NCBI GenBank assembly: GCA_016790285.1
Contig: JAEUPJ010000029.1
Coordinates: 1-64,000, forward strand
DNA: 64,000 nucleotides
Direction of reading: 5' to 3'
Source: Roseateles sp.
Lineage (GTDB): Bacteria; Pseudomonadota; Gammaproteobacteria; Burkholderiales; Burkholderiaceae_C
How positions within the stretch are numbered: the first letter of the stretch is position 1; each line of letters starts with the position of its first letter. The position numbers and the translations under genes were made by a program. The notes under the pieces were generated by a model that saw nothing but the letters and a program-made list of their open reading frames with translations, did no database searches and was not told the DNA's origin. This document shows, in pieces, positions 1-9,673 of this stretch.

Positions 1-1
1 G

Positions 2-277
2 TTGCTGGGCATCTTCGCCGCCGCTTCGGTGCCGCCGCACTGGGGCATCGGCTTCGCCGGCGTGCTGGCGCTGCTGGGCATCGGCCTGTCGTTGCTGACC
101 GATCGGGCCACCGGCGTGGCCGGCGCCGTCGCGGCGTGTGCCGCGGTGGCCGCTTACGCCCTGCCGCTGAAGCTGAACATCCTGGTGGCGATCGCCGCCG
201 CGGTGGCCATGGGGCTGCTGCTCGACCATGGCCGCGCCCGCGCGCGGGCCACCCGGCCGCTGGACGATGCCACATGA
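2..277 (+). CDS. azlC: AzlC family branched-chain amino acid export permease, C-terminal part
   Basis: Only the last 91 codons lie in the window; the reading frame is open to the first base, so the 5' end is outside. The visible part is three or four hydrophobic segments ending in a short basic tail (HGRARARATRPLDD), as in AzlC, the large subunit of the AzlCD exporter that moves branched-chain amino acids and analogues out of the cell. The stop codon overlaps the start of the next gene (ATGA), and that gene is a clear AzlD, which supports the call more than the fragment itself does. Confidence 0.8.
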   Translation: MLGIFAAASVPPHWGIGFAGVLALLGIGLSLLTDRATGVAGAVAACAAVAAYALPLKLNILVAIAAAVAMGLLLDHGRARARATRPLDDAT

Positions 278-606
278 TGTCCACCGCCGACGCCCTCGTC
301 GCCATCGCCGGCCTGACGCTCATCACGCTGCTCACGCGCGGCTTCTTCTTCCTGTCGCGGCGCGAGATGCCCACGCCCGCCTGGCTGCACGAAGGCCTGC
401 GCTATGCGCCGCTGGCGGCACTGGCGGCGGTGGTGGTGCCCGAGATCGTGATGACGCAAGGGCGCCTGATCCACACGCTGCAGGATGCCCGCATCTATGC
501 GGCATTGGCCGGCGGGGCCTACTTCTACTGGCGGCGCGGGATGCTCGGCACCATCGTCGCCGGCATGGCGGTGCTGCTGCCTCTGCGCCTGGGGCTGGGC
601 TGGTAG
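274..606 (+). CDS. azlD: AzlD family small subunit of branched-chain amino acid exporter
   Basis: A protein of 111 residues with four predicted membrane segments and the arrangement of AzlD: an N-terminal hydrophobic helix followed by LLTRGFFFLSRREMPTPAWL, then a Y-A-P-L-A-A-L loop. AzlD is the small partner of AzlC in the inner membrane. The start is one of two adjacent ATG codons (274 or 277); the first gives a four-base overlap with azlC and hence translational coupling. No further gene follows in the operon, and a 104-base gap precedes pgk. Confidence 0.85.
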   Translation: MMSTADALVAIAGLTLITLLTRGFFFLSRREMPTPAWLHEGLRYAPLAALAAVVVPEIVMTQGRLIHTLQDARIYAALAGGAYFYWRRGMLGTIVAGMAVLLPLRLGLGW

Positions 607-710
607 CCACGCCGGGTAGCTCCTCCGGGCGCGGGCGGGGTATCCGGCCTCCCTAGAATTTGACATCAACCCATCCGCAACGGTACCCACGCCACGTCAC
701 GGGATCCCTC

Positions 711-1907
711 ATGAAAGTCCTTCGTTTCTCCGACCTCGTTGCTGCCGGCCAGGTGAAGGGCAAGCGCGTCTTCATCCGCGCCGACCTGAACGTGCCGCAA
801 GACGATGCCGGCGCCATCACCGAAGATACCCGCATCCGCGCCAGCCTGCCATGCATCCGCATGGCACTGGAGGCCGGGGCGGCGGTGATGGTGACATCGC
901 ACCTGGGTCGCCCCACCGAGGGCGAATTCAAGCCCGCCGATTCGCTGGCGCCGGTTGCGGCACGCATGGGCGAGCTGCTCGGGCGCCCGGTGCCGGTGGT
1001 GGCGCAGTGGGTCGACGGCGTGCAGGTGGCGCCCGGCCAGCTGGTGCTTCTGGAGAACTGTCGCCTGAACAAGGGCGAGAAGAAGAACAGCGAGGAGCTC
1101 AGCCGCAAGATGGCGGCGCTGTGCGACATCTTCGTGCACGATGCGTTCGGCACCGCACATCGGGCCGAGGCCAGCACCTACGGCATCGCGCAGTTCGCGA
1201 AGGTGGCTTGCGCCGGGCCGCTGCTGGCGGCCGAGATCGATGCCATCAGCCAGGCGCTGGCCAACCCCAAACGGCCGTTGCTGGCCATCGTGGCCGGCAG
1301 CAAGGTCAGCACCAAGCTCACCATCCTTCAAAGCCTGGCGGCCAAGGTCGACGGCCTGGTGGTCGGCGGCGGCATCGCCAATACCTTCATGCTGGCGGCC
1401 GGCCTGCCGATCGGCAAGAGCCTGGCCGAGCCCGACCTGGTGGGCGATGCGCGCGCGGTGATGGCGGCGATGAAGTCCCGCGGCGCCGAGGTGCCGATCC
1501 CGGTGGACGTGGTGGTGGCCAAGGAGTTCAAGGCCGATGCGAGCGCCGCCGTGAAGGCGGCCAGCGAAGTGGCCACCGACGACCTGATCCTGGACATCGG
1601 CCCCAAGACCGCCGCCTTGCTGGCCGACAAGCTGAAGGCGGCCGGCACCATCGTCTGGAACGGACCGGTCGGCGTCTTCGAGTTCGAGGCCTTCGCCCGC
1701 GGCACCGAAGCCGTGGCACGTGCCATCGCTGCCAGCAGCGCATTCAGCATCGCCGGCGGCGGCGACACCCTGGCGGCGATCGCCAAGTACGGCATCGAGC
1801 GCCAGGTGGGCTACATCTCCACCGGCGGCGGCGCCTTCCTCGAGGTGCTGGAGGGCAAGACCCTGCCGGCCTTCGAGATCCTTTCCCGACGCGCGGCGCA
1901 AAACTGA
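711..1907 (+). CDS. pgk: Phosphoglycerate kinase
   Basis: Phosphoglycerate kinase transfers the phosphate of 1,3-bisphosphoglycerate to ADP in glycolysis. The 398-residue length is normal. Signature RADLNVP lies at residues 23-29, the substrate-binding VTSHLGRP at 61-68, and the nucleotide-binding GGGDT near residue 349. An in-frame alternative start at 660 would add 17 residues with no family similarity, so ATG 711, giving the usual MKVLRFSDL start, is chosen. A TAGAAT hexamer at 654-659 could be a -10 element, but no good -35 is seen. A 9-bp inverted repeat follows the stop codon. The gene sits with maeB and, 5 kb on, pyk, a common Burkholderiales grouping. Confidence 0.97.
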   Translation: MKVLRFSDLVAAGQVKGKRVFIRADLNVPQDDAGAITEDTRIRASLPCIRMALEAGAAVMVTSHLGRPTEGEFKPADSLAPVAARMGELLGRPVPVVAQWVDGVQVAPGQLVLLENCRLNKGEKKNSEELSRKMAALCDIFVHDAFGTAHRAEASTYGIAQFAKVACAGPLLAAEIDAISQALANPKRPLLAIVAGSKVSTKLTILQSLAAKVDGLVVGGGIANTFMLAAGLPIGKSLAEPDLVGDARAVMAAMKSRGAEVPIPVDVVVAKEFKADASAAVKAASEVATDDLILDIGPKTAALLADKLKAAGTIVWNGPVGVFEFEAFARGTEAVARAIAASSAFSIAGGGDTLAAIAKYGIERQVGYISTGGGAFLEVLEGKTLPAFEILSRRAAQN

Positions 1908-1916
1908 TGTGGGCAA

Positions 1917-1944
1917 TGCGGATCGAATCGCCCTCCGATCCGCA
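1917..1944. repeat. Inverted repeat between pgk and maeB
   Basis: A perfect 9-bp inverted repeat (TGCGGATCG / CGATCCGCA) with a 10-base loop begins 9 bases after the pgk stop. It lacks a T-tract, so it may be a Rho-assisted terminator, a processing site or an operator ahead of maeB. The sequence does not decide between these. Confidence 0.45.
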
Positions 1945-1982
1945 GTAATCTCCCCGGCCGGGATCCCACAAGGAGACAAGCC

Positions 1983-4313
1983 GTGGCCGAGAACCAGCCC
2001 CCCGTCCTGTCCGCTGCCGAACAGGCGCTCAGCGACGCCGCACTCGAGTATCACCGCGCACCCGTGCGCGGCAAGATCTCGGTCACGCCGACCAAGCCGC
2101 TGTCCAACCAGCGCGACCTGTCGCTCGCCTACTCGCCTGGCGTGGCCTATGCCTGCCTGGCGATCGAGAAGGACCCGACGCTGGCGGCCGAATATACGAG
2201 CCGCGGCAACCTGGTGGGTGTGGTCACCAATGGCACCGCGGTGCTGGGCCTGGGCGACATCGGCCCGCTGGCCGGCAAGCCGGTGATGGAGGGCAAGGGC
2301 TGCCTCTTCAAGAAGTTCGCGGGCGTCGACGTCTTCGACATCGAACTGGCCGAGCGCGACCCCGACAAGCTCATCGACATCATCGCGGCCATGGAGCCGA
2401 CGCTCGGGGGCATCAACCTCGAGGACATCAAGGCGCCGGAGTGCTTCTACATCGAGCGCGAGCTGTCCAAGCGGATGAACATCCCCGTCTTCCACGACGA
2501 CCAGCACGGCACGGCCATCATCTCGTCGGCCGCGCTGCTCAACGGGCTGGAGCTGGTGGGCAAGGACATCGGCGCCGTGAAGGTGGCGGTGTCGGGCGCG
2601 GGGGCTGCGGCCATCGCCTGCCTGGACGTGATGGTGGGCCTGGGCGTGAAGCGCGAGCATGTGTTCGTGTGCGACTCGCGCGGCGTCATCCAGAGCGAGC
2701 GTGAAGACGCCAAGGCCGGCAAGCTGGATGAGTCCAAGCAGCGCTACTGCCAGGTCACGGCGGCGCGCACGCTGGCCGATGTCGTCAACGGCGCGGACGT
2801 CTTCCTGGGCTGCTCCGCCGCCGGCGTGCTCACGCCCGAGATGGTCAAGACGATGGCGACGCAACCCATCATCCTGGCGCTGGCCAACCCGGAGCCGGAG
2901 ATCCGCCCGGAACTCGCCCGCGAGGCGCGCCCCGACTGCATCATCGCCACCGGCCGCAGCGACTACCCCAACCAGGTCAACAACATCCTGTGCTTCCCCT
3001 ACATCTTCCGCGGGGCGCTGGACTGCGGCGCCACCAAGATCACCGAGGGCATGAAGCTCGCCTGCGTGCGCGAGATCGCCGCGCTCGCCAAGGCCGAGAC
3101 CAGTGACGAGGTGGCCGCGGCCTACGCGGGCCAGGAGCTGGCCTTCGGGCCCGAGTACCTCATCCCCAAGCCGTTCGACGCGCGCCTGATCCTGCGCATC
3201 GCGCCGGCGGTGGCCGCGGCCGCAGCGGCTGATGGCGTGGCCACCCGGCCCGTGGCGGACCTGGACGCCTACCGCCAGTCGCTCGAGCGTTTCGTCTACC
3301 AGACCGGCATGTTCATGCGCCCCGTGTTCACGGCCGCGCGTGCCGAGAAGGCCCGCGTCATCTACGCCGAGGGCGAAGACGAACGCGTGCTGCGCGCCGT
3401 GCAGGTGGCGCTGGACGAAGGCCTGTGCCGCCCGACGCTGATCGGCCGCCCGGCGGTGCTGCAGTCGCGCATCCAGCGTGCGGGCCTGCGCCTGAAGCTG
3501 GGCGAGGACGTGGCCGTCATCGACCCCGAGGACGACCCGCGCTTTCGCCAGTACTGGGAGGCATACCACGCCCGCATGAAGCGCAACGGCGTGACGCCCG
3601 AGATGGCCAAGTCGGCCGTGCGCCGCTCCAACACCGCCATCGGTGCGCTGGCCATCGAGCTGGGCGACGCCGACGCGATGATCTGCGGCATGGTCGGCCG
3701 CTTCGACCGCCACCTGGAGCAGGTGCGCGAACTCGTCGGCCTGGCCCCCGGCGCGCGCCAGTTCGCCGCCATGAACGCGCTGATGCTGGAGCAGATGACG
3801 CTCTTCATCACCGACACCTTCGTCAACGACGACCCCACGGCCGAGGAGCTCGCCGACATCGCCGCCATGGCCGCCGACGAGGTGCGCCGCTTCGGCATGC
3901 CGCCCAAGCTGGCGTTCGTGAGCCACTCGATGTTCGGCTCCAGCACGCGGCCGTCGGCCGTCAAGATGCGCCGGGCGCACGAGCAGTTCGCGGCAGCCCA
4001 CCCCGAGGTCGAGTGCGACGGCGAGATGCATGGCGATGCGGCGCTGTCAGAGAGCGTGCGCCACGCCTTCCTGCCCGACAGCAAGCTCACCGGGGCGGCC
4101 AACCTGCTGGTGCTGCCGACGCTGGACGCGGCCAACATCCTCTTCAACGTGCTGAAGATCAGCGCCAGTCACGGCGTGACCGTGGGCCCCATCCTGCTGG
4201 GCGCCGCCAAGCCCGTGCACATCCTGACGCCCTCGGCGACGGTGCGCCGCATCGTCAACATGACGGCTCTGGCGGTGGCCGATGTGCGAGAGGCGCGGCT
4301 CGCGAAGGGCTGA
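1983..4313 (+). CDS. maeB: NADP-dependent malic enzyme with C-terminal phosphotransacetylase-like domain
   Basis: This is the long, bacterial MaeB-type malic enzyme (776 residues) that decarboxylates malate to pyruvate with NADP. Residues 1 to about 430 are the malic enzyme part, with [15 protein letters not shown] at 51-65, HDDQHGTA near 171 and the dinucleotide-binding VSGAGAAA around 203-210. Residues from about 430 to the end resemble phosphotransacetylase, a regulatory domain in this family. Translation starts at GTG 1983, decided by a good ribosome binding site (AAGGAG at 1970-1975). With pgk upstream and pyk downstream it links C4 acids to the pyruvate/PEP node. Confidence 0.95.
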   Translation: MAENQPPVLSAAEQALSDAALEYHRAPVRGKISVTPTKPLSNQRDLSLAYSPGVAYACLAIEKDPTLAAEYTSRGNLVGVVTNGTAVLGLGDIGPLAGKPVMEGKGCLFKKFAGVDVFDIELAERDPDKLIDIIAAMEPTLGGINLEDIKAPECFYIERELSKRMNIPVFHDDQHGTAIISSAALLNGLELVGKDIGAVKVAVSGAGAAAIACLDVMVGLGVKREHVFVCDSRGVIQSEREDAKAGKLDESKQRYCQVTAARTLADVVNGADVFLGCSAAGVLTPEMVKTMATQPIILALANPEPEIRPELAREARPDCIIATGRSDYPNQVNNILCFPYIFRGALDCGATKITEGMKLACVREIAALAKAETSDEVAAAYAGQELAFGPEYLIPKPFDARLILRIAPAVAAAAAADGVATRPVADLDAYRQSLERFVYQTGMFMRPVFTAARAEKARVIYAEGEDERVLRAVQVALDEGLCRPTLIGRPAVLQSRIQRAGLRLKLGEDVAVIDPEDDPRFRQYWEAYHARMKRNGVTPEMAKSAVRRSNTAIGALAIELGDADAMICGMVGRFDRHLEQVRELVGLAPGARQFAAMNALMLEQMTLFITDTFVNDDPTAEELADIAAMAADEVRRFGMPPKLAFVSHSMFGSSTRPSAVKMRRAHEQFAAAHPEVECDGEMHGDAALSESVRHAFLPDSKLTGAANLLVLPTLDAANILFNVLKISASHGVTVGPILLGAAKPVHILTPSATVRRIVNMTALAVADVREARLAKG

Positions 4314-4486
4314 CCGACAGCCGGGGCGGGTGTTTCGCTGAGGGGCGCGCGCACCGCGGCTTCATTTGGCGTGATGCGACTTTCAACTTGTCGGCGGGTC
4401 CGCGCCATCCTAAGTTGTTGTGGTGTCGTGGATTTTTCTTGTCGATTCAAGAAGAATTGCGAGGCTCTTCGACATCTCCGCCCACG

Positions 4487-5647
4487 ATGCCCCGGTTCCT
4501 CCATCACGATCTTCGGCTGCTCAACCCCAGCTTTGCCTCGCCGCTGCTGGACGTGCTCACGGATCTGGAGCACCTGAGGCGCCTGGAGTTGAAGGCGACG
4601 ACGCCACCCGCGGTTTTCCTGCAGTTGAAGCAGGTCTTTCACCTGCTGGAGAGCCTGGCATCTGCGCGGATCGAGGGCAACCACACGACCTTGGCCGATT
4701 ACATCGAGACCAAGGTCGCCCAAAGCGGCACGTCGGGGGCGTATGCCGATGCGATCAAGGAGATCAGCAACATCGAAGGCGCGATGGACGCCATCGAAGG
4801 CAACATCGCGCCCGGGGCCACCCTGACCAGCCACTTCCTGCGCGGGCTGCACGCGGCGACCGTCGACGGCCTGCTCCGGGAGGGCGACAAGACACCTGGC
4901 GCCTATCGGGCCGGGCCGGTACGCATCGCGAAGTCCTCGCACCTGCCGCCCGATGCCGTACAGGTGCCTGGCTACATGGACGAGCTCGTGGCCTTCGTCA
5001 ACCGTGCCGACCAGAAGAAGTACGACCTGATGAAGGTGGCCCTGGCCCACCATCGCTTCGCCTGGGTGCACCCCTTTGGCAACGGCAATGGTCGGGTCGT
5101 GCGTCTTTTCACCTACGCGCTGCTCATCAAGTACGGCTTTCGCGTGAGCGCCGAGCAAGGGCGGCTGTTGAATCCGGCGGCAGTCTTCTGTGCCGACCGG
5201 GAGCGCTACTACGCGATGCTGTCCCTCGCGGACCAAGGAACCGATGACAGCCTGGAGGCCTGGTGCACGTATGTGTTGACTGGCATCCGAGATGAACTCG
5301 GCAAGGTCGACCGGCTCGCCGACTACGCCAACCTGACCGCAGAGATTCTCCTGCCGGCCCTGGCCTCCGCGCGGCAGCGGCAACTGATCACGGCGCAGGA
5401 GGAAGCCGTCCTGATGGTCACCGTCAAGAAGCGGGTGGTGAAGTCCGCCGACCTGGGTGAAGCCATGCCCGGCTTGAATGCGGCGCAGCGCACGTATCAG
5501 ATCCGCAAGCTGGTCGGGCAGGGCATGTTGCAGCCGATCTACGCGGAAGCCCGCCAATACACCTTGGGGTTCAGCAACAACGTGCTGTTGCGGGGCGTCG
5601 TGCGCGCGTTGACCGAGCGCGGCTTCGTGCCGAGTGCACTCGTCTGA
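4487..5647 (+). CDS. Fic family protein (probable AMP-transferase)
   Basis: A Fic protein of 386 residues. Residues 1-110 form the Fic N-terminal helical region, the Fic core follows, and a winged-helix-like segment closes the protein. The core motif at 195-203 is HPFGNGNGR followed by VVR. The catalytic histidine and the GNGR loop are present, but the acidic residue (D/E) that normally holds Mg2+ at the fifth position is Asn199. An inhibitory-helix motif of the [S/T]xxxE[G/N] type is visible at 59-64 (SARIEG), as in class II Fic enzymes that carry the inhibitor at their own N terminus. The reading frame is open far upstream inside maeB; ATG 4487 is chosen because similarity begins there. Base composition is less G+C-rich than the neighbours, hinting at acquisition. 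Target unknown. Confidence 0.85.
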   Translation: MPRFLHHDLRLLNPSFASPLLDVLTDLEHLRRLELKATTPPAVFLQLKQVFHLLESLASARIEGNHTTLADYIETKVAQSGTSGAYADAIKEISNIEGAMDAIEGNIAPGATLTSHFLRGLHAATVDGLLREGDKTPGAYRAGPVRIAKSSHLPPDAVQVPGYMDELVAFVNRADQKKYDLMKVALAHHRFAWVHPFGNGNGRVVRLFTYALLIKYGFRVSAEQGRLLNPAAVFCADRERYYAMLSLADQGTDDSLEAWCTYVLTGIRDELGKVDRLADYANLTAEILLPALASARQRQLITAQEEAVLMVTVKKRVVKSADLGEAMPGLNAAQRTYQIRKLVGQGMLQPIYAEARQYTLGFSNNVLLRGVVRALTERGFVPSALV

Positions 5648-5665
5648 TGGCCTTCGATGCTGCTT

Positions 5666-6592
5666 TCAGCTTGCCGTGATAGGCGCCGTCACCGCAGCTG
5701 ACCGGCTGAACTGGGCCAGGGCGACACCACCGAGGATGACGCCCGCGCCCAGCAGCTTCGGGGTGCTGAACAGCTCGCCGCCCCAGGCCCAGGCGGCCAG
5801 TCCCGCCACCAGCGGCATCAGGTAGATGAGGGGCGCCGTGCGGGCCACGCCGCGCCGCTCGTTGGCCCAGCCCCAGGCCAGCCAGCCGATGAAGCCGCCG
5901 CCGGCCACCTGCCACACGAGGCCTGTCCACACCCAGGTGGGCTGACCCGCCCAGTCCAGCGCGCGCAGCTCCGGCGCGCACCACGCCAGCATGGGCAGCG
6001 TGCACACGAGGCTGCCGTAGCCCAGCACCGTCACGCCGCCGTGGTGCTGGATGAGCGGCTTGCTCGCCACCGTGTAGTAGCTGAAGAGGGCGGCCGCGGC
6101 CAGCAGCGTCAGGTCGCCGAGCGACGCCTGCCAGTCGGCGGTGAGCAGCTTGTCGGACGTGAACAGCAGGGCGCCCAGCGCGGCCGTCGCCACGCCGGCC
6201 ACCTGCCCGCGAGACAGCCGCTCCACGCCGCTCAGACGCAGGATCAGCAGCGTGAACACCGGCCCGCAGGCCAGCAGCACGCTGGCGCTGAACGCCGTGG
6301 AGCCCTGCATGCCGTAGGCCGACAGCAGCAGGTGCAGGCCCTGGCCGACGAGCGTGAGGCGCACCAGCGGCCCGATCTCGCGGCGGTCCAGCCGCGGCCA
6401 GCGCCAGCCGAAGCGCCAGCACAGCAGGGCCACGGCGCAGAAGGGCATCAGCAGGTAGCGCAGGCCCAGGAAGCCGGCCGGCCCGACCTGCGTGAACAGG
6501 GCCTTGGAGAGCGGGAAGTTCAGGCCCCAGGTGATGACCACCGCCAGGGCTGCGAGCAAGGGGGCGGTGGAGGCGGGGGCGCGATGGGGCAT
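5666..6592 (-). CDS. EamA/DMT family transporter
   Basis: A 308-residue integral membrane protein with ten predicted hydrophobic helices in two repeats, typical of the drug/metabolite transporter (EamA, RhaT-like) superfamily. An early motif, TWGLNFPLSKALF, matches the start of EamA repeats. Such proteins usually export amino acids, metabolites or drugs; the substrate cannot be read from the sequence. The chosen start is ATG at 6592, since the longer in-frame option begins with TTG. It converges on the Fic gene with an 18-base gap and is divergent from the acetyltransferase gene. Confidence 0.85.
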   Translation of the reverse strand: MPHRAPASTAPLLAALAVVITWGLNFPLSKALFTQVGPAGFLGLRYLLMPFCAVALLCWRFGWRWPRLDRREIGPLVRLTLVGQGLHLLLSAYGMQGSTAFSASVLLACGPVFTLLILRLSGVERLSRGQVAGVATAALGALLFTSDKLLTADWQASLGDLTLLAAAALFSYYTVASKPLIQHHGGVTVLGYGSLVCTLPMLAWCAPELRALDWAGQPTWVWTGLVWQVAGGGFIGWLAWGWANERRGVARTAPLIYLMPLVAGLAAWAWGGELFSTPKLLGAGVILGGVALAQFSRSAAVTAPITAS

Positions 6593-6676
6593 GAAGAGGC
6601 GAGGGTCCGAGGTCAAAATTGTCCTGCCTCAGAGCCCGTTGGCCGGAAGGCACTCCTGAAAGCCCGCTGAAACCCG

Positions 6677-7159
6677 ATGAATCCCGACCTCACCCCGCGC
6701 CTGGCGCCGCTGGACCCCGACCACCCCGATGCCCAGGCGCTGATGGCGCTCTCCGAGGCCTACATGGGCGCGCTCTACCCGGCCGAGAGCAACCACTTCG
6801 AGCCCGCCTCGGGCCTGCGGCCGCCGCAGGGCGAGTTCTGGGGTTGCTGGCTGGGCGACACGCTCGTGGGCTGCGGTGGCTTCAAGCGCCACGCGTCGCC
6901 GGGCGAGCCGGCCTATGGGGAGATCAAGCGGCTTTTCGTGCTCGACAGCGCCCGCGGGCACGGGGTGGCCAAGCAGCTCATGGCCCGGCTCGAAGCCGGG
7001 CTGCGCACCCTCGGCGTGGGCCTGGCGCGGCTGGAGACGGGCATCCACCAGCCCGAAGCCATCGGCCTGTACCGGCGCCTGGGCTACGCCGAGCGCGGGC
7101 CCTTCGGCAGCTACTCGCCGGACCCCTTGAGCCTCTTCATGGAGAAGACGCTGCACTGA
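6677..7159 (+). CDS. GNAT family N-acetyltransferase
   Basis: A 160-residue single-domain GNAT protein. The acetyl-CoA loop is visible as RGHGVA at 93-98 (R-x-x-G-x-A) followed by KQLMARLE, and the LETGIHQPEAIGLYRRLGY segment is the usual beta-5/alpha-4 part of the fold. It would transfer an acetyl group from acetyl-CoA to an amine; the substrate is unknown. It lies between the EamA exporter (divergent, 84 bases from its ATG) and pyk. Confidence 0.85.
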   Translation: MNPDLTPRLAPLDPDHPDAQALMALSEAYMGALYPAESNHFEPASGLRPPQGEFWGCWLGDTLVGCGGFKRHASPGEPAYGEIKRLFVLDSARGHGVAKQLMARLEAGLRTLGVGLARLETGIHQPEAIGLYRRLGYAERGPFGSYSPDPLSLFMEKTLH

Positions 7160-7226
7160 AACGCCGCGAAACTCCGGACGCCCATGGCGGACCATAATTC
7201 CCGGCCACCAGAAAGTTGAGACAACC

Positions 7227-8657
7227 ATGACCCGCGCCACCAAGATCGTCGCCACCCTCGGCCCCGCCTCCAACACGCCGGAGGTGCTGGAACAGATGAT
7301 CCGGGCCGGTGTCGACGTGGTGCGGCTGAACTTCTCCCACGGCAAGGCGCAGGACCACATCGACCGCGCCACCATGGTCCGCGAGGCCGCAGCCCGCGTG
7401 GGCAAGTCGGTAGCCATCATGGCCGACCTGCAGGGCCCCAAGATCCGCGTCGGCAAGTTCGAGAACAACAAGATCGAGCTCATCCCCGGCGCCCGGTTCA
7501 TCCTCGACGCCGACCGCACCGAGCTCGGCAACCAGGACATCGCCAGCCTCGACTACAAGGAACTGCCGCGCGACGTGAAGCCGGGCGACACCCTGCTGCT
7601 CAACGACGGCCTGCTGGTGCTGACCGTCGAGGCGGTGCGTGGTGCCCAGGTGCACACCATCGTCAAGCTCGGTGGCGAGCTGTCCAACAACAAGGGCATC
7701 AACAAGCAGGGTGGCGGCCTGACCGCCCCGGCCCTGACCGGCAAGGACATGGAAGACATCAAGACCGCGATGTCCTTCCAGTGCGAGTACCTCGCCGTGA
7801 GCTTCCCCAAGAACGCCACCGACATGGAGATGGCCCGCCAGCTGGCCAACGTGGCCGGCGAGCCCTACCGGCACAAGCCGGCCATGATCGCCAAGATCGA
7901 GCGCTACGAGGCCATCCCGCACCTGGAAGCCATCCTGAAGGCGTCCGACGGCATCATGGTCGCCCGCGGTGACCTCGCCGTGGAGGTGGGCAACGCGGCC
8001 GTGCCCGCGCTGCAAAAGCGCATGATCAAGATGGCGCGTGAGCTGGACAAGGTGTCCATCACGGCCACGCAGATGATGGAGTCCATGATCGTGAACCCGG
8101 TGCCCACGCGCGCCGAGGTCAGCGACGTGGCCAATGCGGTGCTCGACGGCACCGACGCCGTGATGCTGTCGGCCGAGACGGCCGCCGGCAAGTTCCCGAT
8201 CGAGACAGTCGAGCAGATGGCCAACATCTCGCTGGAGGCCGAGCGCGCCGAGTTCGTCACGCTGGACACCGACTTCGCCGGCCGCCAGTTTGGCCGCATC
8301 GACCAGTCCATCGCCATGGGCGCGCTGTTCACGGCGCACCACCTCGGCTGCAAGGCCATCCTGGCGCTGACCGAGTCGGGCTCCACGGCCCTGTGGATGA
8401 GCCGTCACCGCATCAACGTGCCGATCTTCGGCCTGACGACGCAGTCGGTGAGCCAGCGCAAGATGGCGCTCTACCGCAACGTCACGCCGCTGCTCATGCC
8501 CAAGTTCGAGGACCGTGACGCCGCCCTGGCGGCCGCGGAGAAGCTGCTGGTCGAGCGCGGCGTGCTGATGCCGGGCGACACCTACGCCATCACCTGCGGC
8601 GAGCCCATGGGCTACCCGGGCGGCACCAACATGCTCAAGGTCTGCCGCGTCGGCTGA
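7227..8657 (+). CDS. pyk: Pyruvate kinase
   Basis: Pyruvate kinase (476 residues) makes pyruvate and ATP from PEP in the last step of glycolysis. Recognised are TKIVATLGPAS at the N terminus, RLNFSHG near residue 33, MADLQGPKIR at 65-74, the active-site KIER at 223-226, ARGDLAVE at 246-253 and TATQMMESM near 281. A CATAAT hexamer at 7193-7198, 28 bases before the ATG, is a plausible -10. The stop codon lies inside a perfect inverted repeat shared with the convergent gene. Confidence 0.97.
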   Translation: MTRATKIVATLGPASNTPEVLEQMIRAGVDVVRLNFSHGKAQDHIDRATMVREAAARVGKSVAIMADLQGPKIRVGKFENNKIELIPGARFILDADRTELGNQDIASLDYKELPRDVKPGDTLLLNDGLLVLTVEAVRGAQVHTIVKLGGELSNNKGINKQGGGLTAPALTGKDMEDIKTAMSFQCEYLAVSFPKNATDMEMARQLANVAGEPYRHKPAMIAKIERYEAIPHLEAILKASDGIMVARGDLAVEVGNAAVPALQKRMIKMARELDKVSITATQMMESMIVNPVPTRAEVSDVANAVLDGTDAVMLSAETAAGKFPIETVEQMANISLEAERAEFVTLDTDFAGRQFGRIDQSIAMGALFTAHHLGCKAILALTESGSTALWMSRHRINVPIFGLTTQSVSQRKMALYRNVTPLLMPKFEDRDAALAAAEKLLVERGVLMPGDTYAITCGEPMGYPGGTNMLKVCRVG

Positions 8658-8670
8658 CGCGGGCGTCAGC
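8653..8670. terminator. Inverted repeat spanning the stop codons of two convergent genes
   Basis: GCTGACGC-GG-GCGTCAGC is a perfect 8-bp inverted repeat. It holds the TGA of pyk on one strand and the TGA of the metallo-hydrolase gene on the other. There is no T-tract, so its role as a bidirectional terminator is an inference from position. Confidence 0.35.
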
Positions 8671-9673
8671 GCCGCCGCGGCAGCCGCCGCGTGCCGCCGA
8701 TGGGCAGCATGAAGAACGCGTCCTCCGCCAGGCCGAGTGCCGCGCGTTGCAGGGCGAGCTGGCGCGGGGGCTCGTCCAGCGCCTCGTCTGTGAGTTCGAA
8801 GGTGCCCCAGTGCACGCCGAGGGAACGCTTGGCGGCGAGGTCGGCGTGGATCTTCAGCGCCTCCTCCACGTTGACGTGCTGTTCCTTCATGAACCAGCGC
8901 GGCTCGTAGGCCCCGATGGGCAGCAGGGCCACGTCGAAGCCGCCGTCGGCCTGGCGGTCGGCGAAGCGCTCGCGGATGCGGGTGAAATCGCGCGAGTAGC
9001 CGGTGTCGCCCGCGAAGAAGAGCTGGCAATCGGGCGCGAAGACGGCAAAGCCGCCCCACAGCGTCTTCATGCGGTCGTTCAGGCCGCGGGCCGACCAGTG
9101 CTGGGCCGGCACGAGGAAGATCTCGACGCCCGCCAGCGTGTGCGACTGCCACCAGTCCAACTCCACGACGCGGCGCAGGCCGCGCTGGTGGAACCACTTC
9201 TGCAGCCCCAGCGGCACCAGGAACAGCGGGCCGCCGCCGGGCTGGTCGGCCAGCGCGCGGCACGAGGGCAGGTCGAGGTGGTCGTAGTGGTTGTGCGAGA
9301 CGAGCACGGCGTCGATGGTCGGCAGGTCCTGCAGCGCGACGCCTGGCGGCTGCTCGCGCCGCGGACCGGCGAAGGACAGCGGCGAGGCGCGCTCCGAGAA
9401 GATCGGGTCGGTCAGCAGGTTGAGCCCGCCGAGCTGGGCCAGCACGGTGGCATGCCCCACCCAGGTGACGGCCGGCTGTTGCGCCGGGCCGGCGTTGGCA
9501 TGCAGGAAACCCAGGTCGGCCGCCTGCGTCGGGATGGGCGCCTGCGGCCGTGGCGGCAGGCCTCGCCGCGCGGCGTTCCAGCGCCAGCGGATCAGCTCGG
9601 CCAGCGACTTCGCCTCGAAGTCGCCATCGTTGTTCTGGAAGCGGCCGTCGCGGTGGTGGGCGGGTGGGCTCAC
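8666..9673 (-). CDS. Metallo-beta-lactamase fold hydrolase, NAPE-PLD/UlaG-like
   Basis: A 335-residue MBL-fold protein with the metal motif SHNHYDHLD at 126-134 (HxHxDH), a further metal ligand in FFAGDTGYS, and a late LGVHWGTFELTDE. The N-terminal HHRDGRFQNN and WVGHATVLAQLGGLNLLTDPIFSERASP segments are typical of the NAPE-hydrolysing phospholipase D-like subgroup, but the true substrate is unknown. A GTG start at 9673 is chosen because it overlaps the stop of the upstream hemoglobin gene (GTGA) and similarity begins there. Coupling suggests the two proteins are made together. Confidence 0.85.
   Translation of the reverse strand: MSPPAHHRDGRFQNNDGDFEAKSLAELIRWRWNAARRGLPPRPQAPIPTQAADLGFLHANAGPAQQPAVTWVGHATVLAQLGGLNLLTDPIFSERASPLSFAGPRREQPPGVALQDLPTIDAVLVSHNHYDHLDLPSCRALADQPGGGPLFLVPLGLQKWFHQRGLRRVVELDWWQSHTLAGVEIFLVPAQHWSARGLNDRMKTLWGGFAVFAPDCQLFFAGDTGYSRDFTRIRERFADRQADGGFDVALLPIGAYEPRWFMKEQHVNVEEALKIHADLAAKRSLGVHWGTFELTDEALDEPPRQLALQRAALGLAEDAFFMLPIGGTRRLPRRR

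Noticed and set aside
666-4031. A minus-strand open frame of 1121 codons opposite pgk and maeB
   Set aside because: Repetitive, His/Arg/Gly-rich translation typical of the antisense of high-G+C genes; no family pattern, while both plus-strand genes are certain.
4314-4486. Gap between maeB and the Fic gene as a small gene
   Set aside because: It is relatively A+T-rich and likely holds the Fic promoter, but no start, ribosome binding site and frame of useful length come together.
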